In this document: positions 7,528 through 16,947 of the stretch, piece by piece
Layout: the number at the start of each line of letters is the position of its first letter
Position numbering within the stretch: position 1 is the stretch's first letter
Source of the DNA: Ignavibacterium sp.
GTDB taxonomy: Bacteria > Bacteroidota > Ignavibacteria > Ignavibacteriales > Ignavibacteriaceae
Length of the DNA stretch: 33,481 bases
Reading direction: 5' to 3'
Assembly (NCBI GenBank): GCA_020354005.1
Contig: CP070637.1
Span: 1,475,731-1,509,211, forward strand
Notes under the pieces: generated by a model
Databases searched by the model: none
Seen by the model: only the letters and a program-made list of their open reading frames with translations
Told to the model about the DNA's origin: nothing
Translations under genes and position numbers: made by a program

Positions 7528-8655
7528 ATGAAAGAGAAAACTGCTGACCTTGCTGGCCCCGGAATTGGGACCTACGAAGAAGTTGAACAAATACTTCCAA
7601 CTGATTACACACCCATACTTAATCCAAAGGAAACACAAATTGCACTCTTCGAGGTAAAAAAATATATCGAAGAAAATCTTGCAAAGGAATTAAACCTTAT
7701 CCGTGTTGAAAGCCCGTTGATAGTTGATAGGGATAGCGGGATGAACGATTATCTCGATCGTGATGGTTCAAGAACTCCGATCGATTTTCATATCAATAAT
7801 GATTACAACAAAAATCCTGTCGAAGCGCAGGTAGTACAAGCTGCTACAAAATGGAAAAGATGGGCATTAAAACAATTTGGAATGGAAGTAGGTGAAGGCT
7901 TGTTTACAGACATGCGTGCTGTTCGTAAAGATTATTTCTTAGATCACGATCACAGTTCGTATGTAGATCAGTGGGATTGGGAAAAAGTAATAACCGCTGA
8001 TGATAGGAATCTTGATCTTCTGAAAGATGTTGTAAAAAAACTATGGAAAGTTATAGTAGGTGCAGGAAAGCATGCTGAAGAACTTTTCCCACAACTTAAA
8101 GGTAAATATCCGGATTTCCCGGAAGAATTAACCTTCCTTCACGCTGAAGAGATACTTGAAATGTTCCCTGATCTGCCGCGTAAGCAGAGAGAGACTGAGG
8201 TTATTAAAAAGTATCCCGCAATATTTATAATAGGGATTGGAGCAATACTTGAAGATGGATACCCGCACGAAATGAGAGCTGCAGATTACGATGATTGGGT
8301 AAGTCCAACGATAAAGAAAGATGGAAAGCAGATGTACGGCTTAAACGGCGATATACTGGTTTGGAATCCTGTAACAAAACGCCGTCACGAGCTTACATCA
8401 ATGGGCATTAGAGTTACAAAAGAAACATTAAAAAAACAGCTTGAAATTACTAATCAACTTGATTTCTTAGAATTGCCTTATCACAAGATGATCCTTGCTG
8501 ATGAAATTCCACTTAGTATAGGCGGCGGTATTGGGCAGTCTCGTACTTATATGTATCTATTGAGAAAAGCCGCACTGGGCGAATGCAGTGTAACAGTTTG
8601 GCCAAAGATTCTTAGAGATATTTGTGCTGATAAGAAAATTCATTTACTTCAATAA
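7528..8655 (+). CDS. asnA: aspartate--ammonia ligase (asparagine synthetase A)
   Basis: A 375-residue AsnA, somewhat longer than the ~330 of E. coli. It makes asparagine from aspartate, ammonia and ATP, through an aspartyl-AMP intermediate, in the cytoplasm, and belongs to the class II aminoacyl-tRNA-synthetase fold. Diagnostic stretches: RVESPLIVDRDSGMNDYLD, the Q-W-D-W-E-K-V segment, the DILVWNPVTKRRHELTSMGIRV region (in parts), and the class II motif 3-like GGGIGQSR ending at R339. The ATG at 7528 follows AGAGGGAAG. It stands alone, between the etf operon hairpin and a terminator. No T-box or other leader is seen upstream. Confidence 0.95.
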   Translation: MKEKTADLAGPGIGTYEEVEQILPTDYTPILNPKETQIALFEVKKYIEENLAKELNLIRVESPLIVDRDSGMNDYLDRDGSRTPIDFHINNDYNKNPVEAQVVQAATKWKRWALKQFGMEVGEGLFTDMRAVRKDYFLDHDHSSYVDQWDWEKVITADDRNLDLLKDVVKKLWKVIVGAGKHAEELFPQLKGKYPDFPEELTFLHAEEILEMFPDLPRKQRETEVIKKYPAIFIIGIGAILEDGYPHEMRAADYDDWVSPTIKKDGKQMYGLNGDILVWNPVTKRRHELTSMGIRVTKETLKKQLEITNQLDFLELPYHKMILADEIPLSIGGGIGQSRTYMYLLRKAALGECSVTVWPKILRDICADKKIHLLQ

Positions 8656-8677
8656 ATAAAACTTATTATTACTTTAT

Positions 8678-8700
8678 AGGCGGCTCTTTTGGGTCGCCTT
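8678..8700. terminator. shared terminator between asnA and the convergent peptidase gene
   Basis: AGGCGGCTC (8678-8686) pairs with GGGTCGCCT (8691-8699, including G-T pairs) around a TTTT loop and is followed by TTTAATTATTT. On the opposite strand the hairpin is followed by ATAAAG, so it works best for asnA but lies where both convergent genes end. Confidence 0.75.
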
Positions 8701-8723
8701 TAATTATTTAAATCTCTGGTAAT

Positions 8724-10919
8724 TTATTCTACCACAAACTCTTCACCAAAGAAATGCCTGTACCAGAAGTTTATTTTACTGCGTTGTGAATGTGACCATT
8801 TGGGCATCCACCATCCATGTCCTTCATTCGGGTAAATCATTAATTCAAAATCCTTGTCAAGATCTGTTAGCACATCTACCAATTGCAGAGTTTGCTGAAA
8901 GTGAGCGTTATCGTCAGTTGTTCCATGAACTATGAGCAGTTCCCCCTTTAATTTTTCGGCGTGTGTCATCACAGAACCAAACTCATATCCATCCGGATTT
9001 TCATCCGGTTTATCCATATACCTTTCAGTATAAACGTTATCATATAATTTCCAATCGGTACCTGGAGCTTCTGCATAACCGTGTGTAAAGTAATCTGAAC
9101 CATATGTTAATCCCATTAAAGCCATATACCCGCCGTAGCTGCTTCCTTCAATTCCAATTTTTGTTTCGTCAACAAATGGTTGCTCTCTTAGCCACTCAAC
9201 AGCTTCGATGTAATCCATTATTTCTATCTTGCCAAGATTTCTATGCATCAATGAAGTACCTTTCTTCCCAAAATGTGATGAACCTCTGTGATCCACCTGA
9301 AAATATATTATTCCGCTTTGTGCAATGAAATATCTGTCGAGAAAATGGAAATAGCTATTTTTAACATCCTCAAAACCTGGCCCTCCATATATTGCCAGAA
9401 TAACGGGATATTTTTTGGTTGGATCAAAATCTTTTGGCAGAACCCACTTCGCTGGTAATTCTGTACCATCCTGGATTTTGATTTTAAAGAGTTCAGTTTT
9501 TCCAAATAGATAGTCATCATACAGCACTGTCTTTCTTTCTGAAATTGTTCTTATAAATTCACCATTTATGTTATGCAATTCGAGCTTAGTCGGTTGATTG
9601 ATACTGCTGTAATTGCAATAGAAGTATGAAGCCCCGGGTGAAATATTTGATTCATGTCTGCCATCTTTTTTGGTGATCTTAGTAAGTTCCTTCCCGTCAA
9701 GATTCACTCTGTACAGATGTCTGTTAAATGAATTGTCTCTCCATCCTTCGAAGAATACAACTTCTGCTTCTTCATCTACATAAACAATCCTTTCAGCAAC
9801 CCATTTGCCTGCTGTTATCCTGCTAATGATATCACCATTCATATCATAATAATATAAATGTCTCCACCCATCTTTATCTGATCTTAAAATAAATCCGCTA
9901 CCGTTTTCAAACAGATAAATGTTTTCATAGAATTCAACCCAGGTTTCTTGTACTTCATTATAAGCAACTCTGTTTTTCCCGGTTTCAGGATTTGCAGCAA
10001 AAAATGTTAAACTGTCCTGTCCCCTGTTCAAAACTTGGTAAAATAATTCATTGCTGTCTTTTGTCCAGAATGGCCATGCAGTGTACTGGTCAATATTTTC
10101 ATCCTCTTCAACCCAAATTATTTTATTCTCCTCTATGTGAGCTATTCCCATCTTAACATTAGGATTGGGATCGCCCGCTTTTGGAAAGCGCTGCCAAATT
10201 ATCTCACCACGGACACCATCTGAATTATAAAGTGGAAATTTTGGAACAGGTGAATCATCAAACCAGAGGAATGCAATCATCTTACTATTGGGTGCCCACC
10301 AGTATGCTTTGTTTCTGGTGCCCCGACCGAGGATTTCTTCCCAGTAAACCCAGGACGCCCAACCGTTGTAAACAGCATCAGAACCATCAAATGTGAGCTG
10401 TGTTTCTTCTCCGGTTTCTACATCAACTGCAAATAAATTGCGTTCTCTTGTAAATGATACTTTTTTACCATCGGGAGAAAAGGTTGGGTTGTTTTCTCTG
10501 GCTTCGGATTCTGTTAATCTCTTATAATTTTCATTTTCTGTTGAATAGTAGTATAAATCATTCTCTTTATTAAACAGGAATCCTTTGGAATCCTCTGTCT
10601 CGTCGATAGTTCTTGTTGCATTAAATCCTTCAGGTAAGTTTTTATTAATAGCTGAATAATCAATATATATATCCTCCTTACCGGATTCTGCATTTACTTT
10701 CATCAAATAATTACTTTCATTTTCTATTTTCATTTGCAAGAAATGATTGTCATCCAGCCACCCCTTCATTACAGGCAGTCGTTGTAATATTCTTGGCTCA
10801 CTGAATTGGTACACCTGGCTGAAAGTAAGGTTTTTATTTTGGGCAAAGATAATTCCATCGGCTGATAGAATTAACAGTATAAGAATAAAAATAATCTGCA
10901 AATATTTGTATGATTTCAT
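8724..10919 (-). CDS. exported dipeptidyl peptidase IV (S9 family)
   Basis: A 731-residue serine peptidase with a signal sequence (hydrophobic 8-20, AQ near 27). Residues about 60-460 form the beta-propeller (repeated segments such as NPTFSPDGKKVSF and YYYDMNGDI). The C-terminal alpha/beta-hydrolase domain carries the triad S594 (GSSYGG), D669 (first D of DDNAHFQ) and H701 (EGHGWW); the 32-residue Asp-His spacing matches human DPP4. The paired glutamates that hold the substrate's free N-terminus are present as E194-E195 in VYWEEI, so DPP-IV proper, releasing N-terminal dipeptides (typically X-Pro or X-Ala), is more likely than an acylaminoacyl peptidase. It acts in the periplasm or outside in peptide use, and is divergent from tkt. 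Confidence 0.93.
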   Translation of the reverse strand: MKSYKYLQIIFILILLILSADGIIFAQNKNLTFSQVYQFSEPRILQRLPVMKGWLDDNHFLQMKIENESNYLMKVNAESGKEDIYIDYSAINKNLPEGFNATRTIDETEDSKGFLFNKENDLYYYSTENENYKRLTESEARENNPTFSPDGKKVSFTRERNLFAVDVETGEETQLTFDGSDAVYNGWASWVYWEEILGRGTRNKAYWWAPNSKMIAFLWFDDSPVPKFPLYNSDGVRGEIIWQRFPKAGDPNPNVKMGIAHIEENKIIWVEEDENIDQYTAWPFWTKDSNELFYQVLNRGQDSLTFFAANPETGKNRVAYNEVQETWVEFYENIYLFENGSGFILRSDKDGWRHLYYYDMNGDIISRITAGKWVAERIVYVDEEAEVVFFEGWRDNSFNRHLYRVNLDGKELTKITKKDGRHESNISPGASYFYCNYSSINQPTKLELHNINGEFIRTISERKTVLYDDYLFGKTELFKIKIQDGTELPAKWVLPKDFDPTKKYPVILAIYGGPGFEDVKNSYFHFLDRYFIAQSGIIYFQVDHRGSSHFGKKGTSLMHRNLGKIEIMDYIEAVEWLREQPFVDETKIGIEGSSYGGYMALMGLTYGSDYFTHGYAEAPGTDWKLYDNVYTERYMDKPDENPDGYEFGSVMTHAEKLKGELLIVHGTTDDNAHFQQTLQLVDVLTDLDKDFELMIYPNEGHGWWMPKWSHSQRSKINFWYRHFFGEEFVVE

Positions 10920-11171
10920 CCCACTTTCTCCCTTTAATTTGACAAAGAAAAGTTTATTTGAATAACTTATTTAAATATCAACCTTACAATCCCCTCACAC
11001 AAGCAGATTGGGTTGAAGGAAAAATTCTGTGGGTGAACGGTATTATCTTTTCAATTTACACTTTGACAATCCGCAGCAGAGAACAGTTTGACACTTATTC
11101 AAAACTTCCTGTTCTTTTTAATATATTTGACGAAATAATTTAGAATTTATCTACTGTTTAGGAAACATTCT

Positions 11172-13169
11172 ATGCCTGCAGATATTGATCGGCTTTCAAT
11201 AAACACAATTCGATTTTTAGCAGTTGATGCTGTACAGAAAGCTAATTCCGGGCATCCAGGTATGCCGATGGGATGCGCACCAATTGGATATATGCTCTAT
11301 AAAAAGTATATGAATTACAATCCAGCCAATCCCGAATGGCCTAACAGAGATAGATTTGTTTTATCTGCCGGTCATGGCAGTATGCTTCTTTATTCACTGC
11401 TTCATCTTTGCGGATATGATGTGTCTTTGGATGATTTGAAAAACTTCAGGCAATGGGAAAGCATTACACCCGGTCATCCTGAGTACGGATTGACTCCCGG
11501 TGTTGAAACTACAACCGGCCCATTAGGTCAGGGATTTTCAAATGCAATTGGAATGGCAATAGCACAGGAATATCTTGCAAAGATTTTTAATAAAGATGAT
11601 ATAAAAATTCTTGATCATTATATCTACGGTATCTGTTCCGATGGTGATTTGATGGAAGGAGTATCACACGAAACAGCATCGTTAGCGGGTCATCTCAAAC
11701 TCGGGAAATTAATTTTCTTTTATGATGATAACAGTATTACAATCGACGGAAGCACATCACTTACATTTTCTGAGGATGTTGGAAAAAGATTCGAAGGTTA
11801 TGGTTGGCAGGTACTTCGTGTTAATGATGTAAACGATCTTAAGCAGATTGATGATGCTGTTGTTGCAGCAAAAAAGGACACTTCAAAACCAACCTTGATA
11901 ATAACTAAAACACACATTGGTTACGGTAGCCCAAACAAGCAGGATACAGCGAGTGTACACGGTTCACCACTTGGTGAGGATGAAGTGAAACTCACTAAAG
12001 AAAATCTGGATTGGCCAACCGATAAATTATTTTTAATTCCCCCGGAGGTGAAAGAACATTTTAAGCCAGTTCAGGCTAAAGGAAATGAAATTGAAGAGGA
12101 ATGGAATAAACTATTTGAGCGTTTTAAAGCGAAGTATCCGAAAGAAGCATCACTGTTTACCTCTGTAATGAACGAAGAGTTTGGAAACGAATGGAAAACA
12201 AAATTACCATCATTTAATGATCCTTCAGAAAAAGTGGCAACACGTTTTGCATCTGGTAAAGTACTAAATGCAATTGCAGATTCATTGCCAACCTTAATAG
12301 GAGGTTCTGCTGATTTAGCTCCTTCGAACAACACTATGCTCAACGATTTTGAAAAGTTCACAGCCGAAGACAGACGGGGAAGAAATTTTCACTTTGGCAT
12401 AAGAGAGCACGGTATGGGAAGCATACTTAACGGAATGGCTATCTATGGCGGCGTAATTCCTTACGGTGGAACATTTCTTGTCTTCTCTGATTACATGCGT
12501 CCATCGATACGACTGGCATCTCTTTCCGGAATAAAAGTTATATATGTTTTTACACATGATAGCGTAGGATTGGGAGAAGACGGTCCAACACATCAACCGA
12601 CTGAACATATAGCTTCGCTAAGAGCAATACCGAAGGTTTTGGTCATACGTCCTGCTGATGCTAATGAAGCGGTTAGTGCGTGGGAAACTGCTTTAGAGCA
12701 TGAAGGCAGTCCGGTTGCTCTTTTATTAACAAGACAAAAACTGCCGGTTATCGATAGAACTAAATATGCTGGAGCTGATAAATTGAAAATGGGTGCTTAC
12801 ATAATTAAAGACGCAGGAGATAATCCGGATGTGATCTTAATTGCATCGGGATCCGAAGTTGGAGTAACACTTGAAGCTGCAGAAAAACTAGAAGAGATGG
12901 GTATACGAACAAGAGTTGTAAGCTTTCCAAGCTGGGAATTGTTTGAAAAACAAAATGACGATTATAAGGAAAAAGTTTTACCTTCTTCAGTTAAAGCAAG
13001 AGTATCAGTTGAAGCCGGTGTAAAACAAGGCTGGGAAAAGTATGTTGGCAAGCATGGCGATTTTATAAGCATTGAAAAGTTCGGAACTTCTGCACCTTAT
13101 CAAACTATATTTGAAAAATACGGATTTACAGTTGATTATATTGTTGCTACTGCAGAAGATGTTCTTTAG
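11172..13169 (+). CDS. tkt: transketolase
   Basis: A 665-residue, full-length transketolase of the pentose phosphate pathway: it moves two-carbon units between sugar phosphates using thiamine diphosphate. Visible landmarks: SGHPGMPMG (H28), AGHGSM (H68), GPLGQG (116-121), the cofactor motif SDGDLMEG from 156 to N187 (the usual G-D-G here begins with S), the catalytic E412 in GIREHGMG, and PTHQPTEH near 475. The order (pyrophosphate domain, pyrimidine domain, C-terminal domain) is intact. It is divergent from the DPP-IV gene across a 252-bp gap and seems to be monocistronic; a short GTGA-loop hairpin lies after it. Confidence 0.96.
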   Translation: MPADIDRLSINTIRFLAVDAVQKANSGHPGMPMGCAPIGYMLYKKYMNYNPANPEWPNRDRFVLSAGHGSMLLYSLLHLCGYDVSLDDLKNFRQWESITPGHPEYGLTPGVETTTGPLGQGFSNAIGMAIAQEYLAKIFNKDDIKILDHYIYGICSDGDLMEGVSHETASLAGHLKLGKLIFFYDDNSITIDGSTSLTFSEDVGKRFEGYGWQVLRVNDVNDLKQIDDAVVAAKKDTSKPTLIITKTHIGYGSPNKQDTASVHGSPLGEDEVKLTKENLDWPTDKLFLIPPEVKEHFKPVQAKGNEIEEEWNKLFERFKAKYPKEASLFTSVMNEEFGNEWKTKLPSFNDPSEKVATRFASGKVLNAIADSLPTLIGGSADLAPSNNTMLNDFEKFTAEDRRGRNFHFGIREHGMGSILNGMAIYGGVIPYGGTFLVFSDYMRPSIRLASLSGIKVIYVFTHDSVGLGEDGPTHQPTEHIASLRAIPKVLVIRPADANEAVSAWETALEHEGSPVALLLTRQKLPVIDRTKYAGADKLKMGAYIIKDAGDNPDVILIASGSEVGVTLEAAEKLEEMGIRTRVVSFPSWELFEKQNDDYKEKVLPSSVKARVSVEAGVKQGWEKYVGKHGDFISIEKFGTSAPYQTIFEKYGFTVDYIVATAEDVL

Positions 13170-13226
13170 AAAATTAAACAAACTATTGAGTGAATTTATT
13201 TAACAATGTAATTTTTAACTCAATAA

Positions 13227-13242
13227 TTCGATGTGAATCGAA
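13227..13242. terminator. small hairpin after transketolase
   Basis: TTCGAT (13227-13232) pairs with ATCGAA (13237-13242) around a GTGA tetraloop, which is of the stable GNRA type in RNA. The following sequence (GTCCAGTTTCCTTTT) has only a late T-rich stretch, so termination is possible but weakly supported. Confidence 0.35.
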
Positions 13243-13284
13243 GTCCAGTTTCCTTTTACTAATTAGTGGATATTAATCACATCA

Positions 13285-14415
13285 ATGAAAAAGATAATTA
13301 TACTTGGAGGGGGGATGGTGGGCAGTGTAATTGCTGCCGATCTTTGTAATGAGTATGATGTAACCATATCTGATAAAAGTCTCGATAGATTAGATCAGTT
13401 AAAAAACCAATACAAGATAAGAACTGTTTTGTGGGACCTTTCAAAAGATCGCGATCTAAAAGATTTTCTTGAACCATTCGATTTAGTGATTGAAGCTGTT
13501 CCGGGTAATATCGGTTTTGAAGTTCTTCAAGCATTTATATCGGCGGGAATAAATGTTGTGGATATTTCTTTTTTCGAGCACGATTCGTTTGAATTAAAAG
13601 AACTTGCCGATGCAATGAATATTACTGCTGTTGTAGATTGTGGCGTTGCTCCAGGATTGAGTAATCTTATTCTTGGCTTACATACCGAGCAGATGGAAAT
13701 TGAATCCTTCAAATGTTATGTGGGCGGCTTGCCTTTCAAACGTAACTGGCCTTACCAGTATAAAGCGTTTTTCTCTCCTACTGATGTTATTCATGAATAT
13801 CTTCGCCCTGCACGTTTTGTAGTTAATGGTAAACTTGTTGTTAAGGAAGCACTTTCTGATCCCGAATTTATTGAGGTTGATGGAATAGGAACGTTAGAAG
13901 CATTTAATACTGACGGACTAAGAACCTTATTGCAAACAATGAAGATTCCAAATATGATTGAGAAAACGTTGCGCTATCCTGGGCACAGGGAGTTGATGAA
14001 CATACTCAAGTATTCGGGGTTCTTTAATGAAGAGGAAATTAAAATAAAAGATCAAACTGTTCGCCCGATTGATATAACTTCAAAATTATTATTCCGGCTT
14101 TGGAAACCGGAGAGAGAAGACGATGAGTTTACTGTTATGAAGTTGTTTATAAGTGGTACAGAGAACGATGAAAAAAAAGAATATGTTTATGAAATCTTTG
14201 ATAAATTTGATGAGGAGACAAAAACAACTTCGATGGCAAGAACAACGGGATACACTTGTACAGCGGTTGCACGACTGATATTAGAAGGAGGATTAAATAA
14301 TAAAGGTATCTTTCCACCCGAATATGTTGGTGCAATTCCAGGTTATTGTGAAAAAGTCTTAGATTATTTACTGCAGAGGAATATTCAAGTAATAAGTAAC
14401 GAGTTAAGATATTAA
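13285..14415 (+). CDS. saccharopine dehydrogenase-family protein, probably lysine 6-dehydrogenase
   Basis: A 376-residue oxidoreductase with an N-terminal Rossmann NAD(P) fold (IIILGGGMVGS at 4-14, acidic D31 at the end of beta-2). The sequence matches what I know of Geobacillus L-lysine 6-dehydrogenase in several places: DCGVAPGLSNL, YVGGLPFKRNWPYQYKAFFS (in parts), GTLEAFNTDG, TLRYPGH and MARTTGYT. That enzyme oxidises the epsilon-amino carbon of lysine with NAD, releasing ammonia and giving piperideine-6-carboxylate. Saccharopine dehydrogenase or another member of the family cannot be excluded. The ATG at 13285 lacks a strong Shine-Dalgarno. A polyphosphate kinase gene follows after 27 bp and is likely co-transcribed. 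Confidence 0.85.
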   Translation: MKKIIILGGGMVGSVIAADLCNEYDVTISDKSLDRLDQLKNQYKIRTVLWDLSKDRDLKDFLEPFDLVIEAVPGNIGFEVLQAFISAGINVVDISFFEHDSFELKELADAMNITAVVDCGVAPGLSNLILGLHTEQMEIESFKCYVGGLPFKRNWPYQYKAFFSPTDVIHEYLRPARFVVNGKLVVKEALSDPEFIEVDGIGTLEAFNTDGLRTLLQTMKIPNMIEKTLRYPGHRELMNILKYSGFFNEEEIKIKDQTVRPIDITSKLLFRLWKPEREDDEFTVMKLFISGTENDEKKEYVYEIFDKFDEETKTTSMARTTGYTCTAVARLILEGGLNNKGIFPPEYVGAIPGYCEKVLDYLLQRNIQVISNELRY

Positions 14416-14442
14416 CCTTATATGAAATTTTGAGAGGGAAGG

Positions 14443-15300
14443 ATGGCTAAAAAGAAAAAAAGTAAGGTAAAAGAGAACGCTCAAAAAGTAAGTTATACGG
14501 ATATAACTCAAAGCAAAAAGAAAAATGCACTTACTGGAAAGGAATATGAAGAAAAGTTAACACTTCTTCAGGTAGAGCTTGTAAAATTGCAGAGGTGGAT
14601 ACACGAACATGATTTAAAGGTGGTTGTATTATTTGAAGGCAGAGACGCCGCAGGGAAAGGTGGTGTTATAAAAAGGATAACTCAAAGGTTAAATCCTCGT
14701 ATATGCCGTGTGGTTGCATTGGGTACACCAACCGAAAAGGAAACTACGCAATGGTATTTTCAAAGATATGTACCGCATTTACCGGCTGCAGGCGAAATGG
14801 TTCTCTTTGATAGAAGCTGGTACAACCGTGCAGGTGTTGAATATGTAATGGGTTTTTGTACGGAAGAGGAACACCGTGAGTTTTTAAGATCGTGTCCGGA
14901 ATTTGAGAGAATGCTTGTACGTTCAGGCATTATACTTATAAAATATTGGTTTTCGGTTAGTGATGAGGAACAGGAAAGAAGATTCCAGAACCGTATTAAA
15001 GACAGAACTAAAAGATGGAAGTTAAGTGAAATGGATTTGGAATCGAGAGAAAAATGGGTTGAATATTCTAAAGCAAAGGATATAATGTTTGCTCATACCG
15101 ATATTAAACAAGCTCCATGGTACGTTGTTAATGCCGATAACAAAAAACGTGCAAGACTTAACTGTGTCAGCCACCTGTTAAGTATGATACGCTATAAAGA
15201 TATAAAACCCGAGCCTATCAAATTACCACCGAGACACAAAAAAGTTGGCTACGTAAGACCTCCATTCGAAGATCAAAATTTTGTGCCGGAGAAATATTGA
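14443..15300 (+). CDS. ppk2: polyphosphate kinase 2
   Basis: A 285-residue single-domain PPK2. It moves phosphate between polyphosphate and nucleotides (class I enzymes mainly turn polyphosphate plus ADP or GDP into the triphosphate). The P-loop kinase features are all there: Walker A EGRDAAGKGG (65-74), Walker B LFDRSWYNRAG (from 121), and the basic lid RIKDRTKRWKLSEMD (from 184). The N-terminus is very lysine-rich (residues 2-9 and 25-27), which may help bind the polyanion. A good ribosome binding site (GAGGGAAGG) precedes the ATG. It sits 27 bp behind the lysine dehydrogenase-like gene, an association whose meaning is not evident. Confidence 0.94.
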   Translation: MAKKKKSKVKENAQKVSYTDITQSKKKNALTGKEYEEKLTLLQVELVKLQRWIHEHDLKVVVLFEGRDAAGKGGVIKRITQRLNPRICRVVALGTPTEKETTQWYFQRYVPHLPAAGEMVLFDRSWYNRAGVEYVMGFCTEEEHREFLRSCPEFERMLVRSGIILIKYWFSVSDEEQERRFQNRIKDRTKRWKLSEMDLESREKWVEYSKAKDIMFAHTDIKQAPWYVVNADNKKRARLNCVSHLLSMIRYKDIKPEPIKLPPRHKKVGYVRPPFEDQNFVPEKY

Positions 15301-15417
15301 CAATAATATTACTTTGTACCCAGACGAACGTAGATAAAGAAATAAAAGACCGCACTATTTAATAAGTTATTATTGGAAGGTGGATTTAAAGTGTAATATT
15401 GATAAATTTTATACCTG

Positions 15418-15849
15418 ATGAAATTATTATCAATACTGCCAATCTTTATTCTTCTTCCAAACTTCATATCAGCACAACAGGAAGATATTTTTGTGCCGTC
15501 TCTGCTAGATACTGTATTAAGATATCAGGGAATAAATCCTTATATGAATTACTACTATGATGATTTTGAATTATATTTCCCATTTAACTTTTCTGTTACA
15601 GAATCTGAACAATTGGTAGAGGGTGATCTATCAATATTACAACTCCGAACGGATTTAGCATTGTCATATCCAACATCATTTAAAACAAGCACTGTTGGAG
15701 CTTCAGATCACCTGATGTTACCATATTATAAGCAGTACCTGGAGAATTCAAAAATAGATCCCATAAGATATATACTTGGATTAGCACAAACAGCTGCCGT
15801 GGGATATATGGCTTATCGTCACATAAAAAAATATGGTTTTTGGAAATAA
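15418..15849 (+). CDS. small exported protein of unknown function
   Basis: A 143-residue protein with a clear signal peptide (MKLLSILPIFILLPNFISAQQ, in which AQ at 19-20 marks the likely cleavage). The mature part is rich in tyrosine and aspartate early (NPYMNYYYDDFELYFPF) and has one weak hydrophobic stretch near the C-terminus (about 118-133, ILGLAQTAAVGYMAY) followed by a basic tail. No known domain is recognised. It is separated by 117 bp from ppk2 and by 170 bp from the next exported protein, so its operon membership is uncertain. Confidence 0.7.
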   Translation: MKLLSILPIFILLPNFISAQQEDIFVPSLLDTVLRYQGINPYMNYYYDDFELYFPFNFSVTESEQLVEGDLSILQLRTDLALSYPTSFKTSTVGASDHLMLPYYKQYLENSKIDPIRYILGLAQTAAVGYMAYRHIKKYGFWK

Positions 15850-16019
15850 TCCTTCTTACAATTTAATATAATCTGCTTCCAGGCTTCACTTCAGCAAGCT
15901 TATCTACCACATATCACCATTTTAGTCCATTTCAATAGAAGGCAAAGAAGTAGCAGAACATAACTTCTGGAACTGCGTCCTAATTTATGATTGCTAATTA
16001 AAATTAGGAGCAAAATACC

Positions 16020-16718
16020 ATGAAGAAAAAATTAACTGTTTTCGTCGGTTTGACATTTCTAATTATATTATTTTTCACTTTCCAATCTTCAATTTCCAAA
16101 CCACATATAAATAACAATGAAAACTCGCACTTCTCTGAAATAGATACATTTGACTTTGACACAGAAGAATTTAAAAAAGAAATGGAGGAACTTCGTGAGG
16201 AGCTTAAGTCACTAAAAAAGGAGAAGATAAAAATTGAATTTGATGCTGAAAAGTTTCGGGAGGATATGGAGGAATTAGCAGTTGAGATGGAAAATCTCCG
16301 TAAGAAAGATTTCAAATTTCATTTTGACTCCGAACAATTTAAAGAGGATATGAAAGAGTTATCAATGAAATTGAAAGATAAAAAGATAGTCATTAAGGAT
16401 TTTGATTTTGATATGAGTGAATTCAAAGAACAGATGAAGGAATTAAAGAAAGAGCTGAAAGATATTAAAATCGAATTAAGGGATATTGATGACTTAAGTT
16501 TACTGGGTAAATTTATGAAAGAATTAAAGCTGGAGATGAAGAACGATGGTCTGATTGAGGATGAAAATGAAGAAATAAACTTAAAGTTGAATAAAGATGA
16601 AATTATCTTAAATGGTGAACGTGTTCCTGATGAATTATTTCAAAAATATATTGAACTCTATAAGGATCATTTTAACAAAGAACTGGGAGATGAATTCAGT
16701 ATCCATATTTATAAGTAG
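16020..16718 (+). CDS. membrane-anchored protein with four exact 28-residue repeats
   Basis: A 232-residue protein with an N-terminal hydrophobic segment (5-21), acting as signal or anchor, then a highly charged region. The core F-D-x-x-x-F-[KR]-x-x-M-[EK]-E-L starts at residues 46, 74, 102 and 130, an exact 28-residue period with no insertions. Each unit has a helix (FKKEMEEL-like) and a short alternating strand (KIKIEF, FKFHF, IVIKDF, IKIEL). The last ~50 residues (after 185) form a different segment (LKLNKDEIILNGERVPDELFQKYIELYK) that recalls C-terminal segments of Bacteroidota BlaR1-like M56 proteins, which I recall only loosely. An AGGAG site precedes the ATG. It probably projects into the periplasm; function unknown. 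Confidence 0.78.
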   Translation: MKKKLTVFVGLTFLIILFFTFQSSISKPHINNNENSHFSEIDTFDFDTEEFKKEMEELREELKSLKKEKIKIEFDAEKFREDMEELAVEMENLRKKDFKFHFDSEQFKEDMKELSMKLKDKKIVIKDFDFDMSEFKEQMKELKKELKDIKIELRDIDDLSLLGKFMKELKLEMKNDGLIEDENEEINLKLNKDEIILNGERVPDELFQKYIELYKDHFNKELGDEFSIHIYK

Positions 16719-16775
16719 CAGGGTGTAAATAAATTTTTTGGAAGATTTTTTGTAACTCCTTCAACCACAGAACAT

Positions 16776-16800
16776 AAGCCAGCAAAAGTCGCTGGCTTTT
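16776..16800 (+). terminator. rho-independent terminator after the repeat protein
   Basis: AAGCCAGC (16776-16783) pairs with GCTGGCTT (16791-16798) around a 7-base loop, followed by TTCTTATTT. This is a standard intrinsic terminator 58 bp after the gene. Confidence 0.85.
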
Positions 16801-16947
16801 CTTATTTAGTACCGTATTCATATTTCATTAACATATAATTTTTACTATTTTGTTAATGACCATTCCGTAGCAATTAAATTCAATTTTGGCACAATAATCA
16901 TTTTATAGCAAATTAACTTTATATATTAATTAAACAAGAAGGAAAAG

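Noticed and set aside
10958-11143. 61-residue open frame between the divergent DPP-IV and transketolase genes
   Set aside because: No ribosome binding site or family likeness, and it lies where the two divergent promoters should be.
13733-14335. Other-frame open frames across the lysine dehydrogenase-like gene
   Set aside because: These are shadows of a well-supported gene with family motifs across its length.
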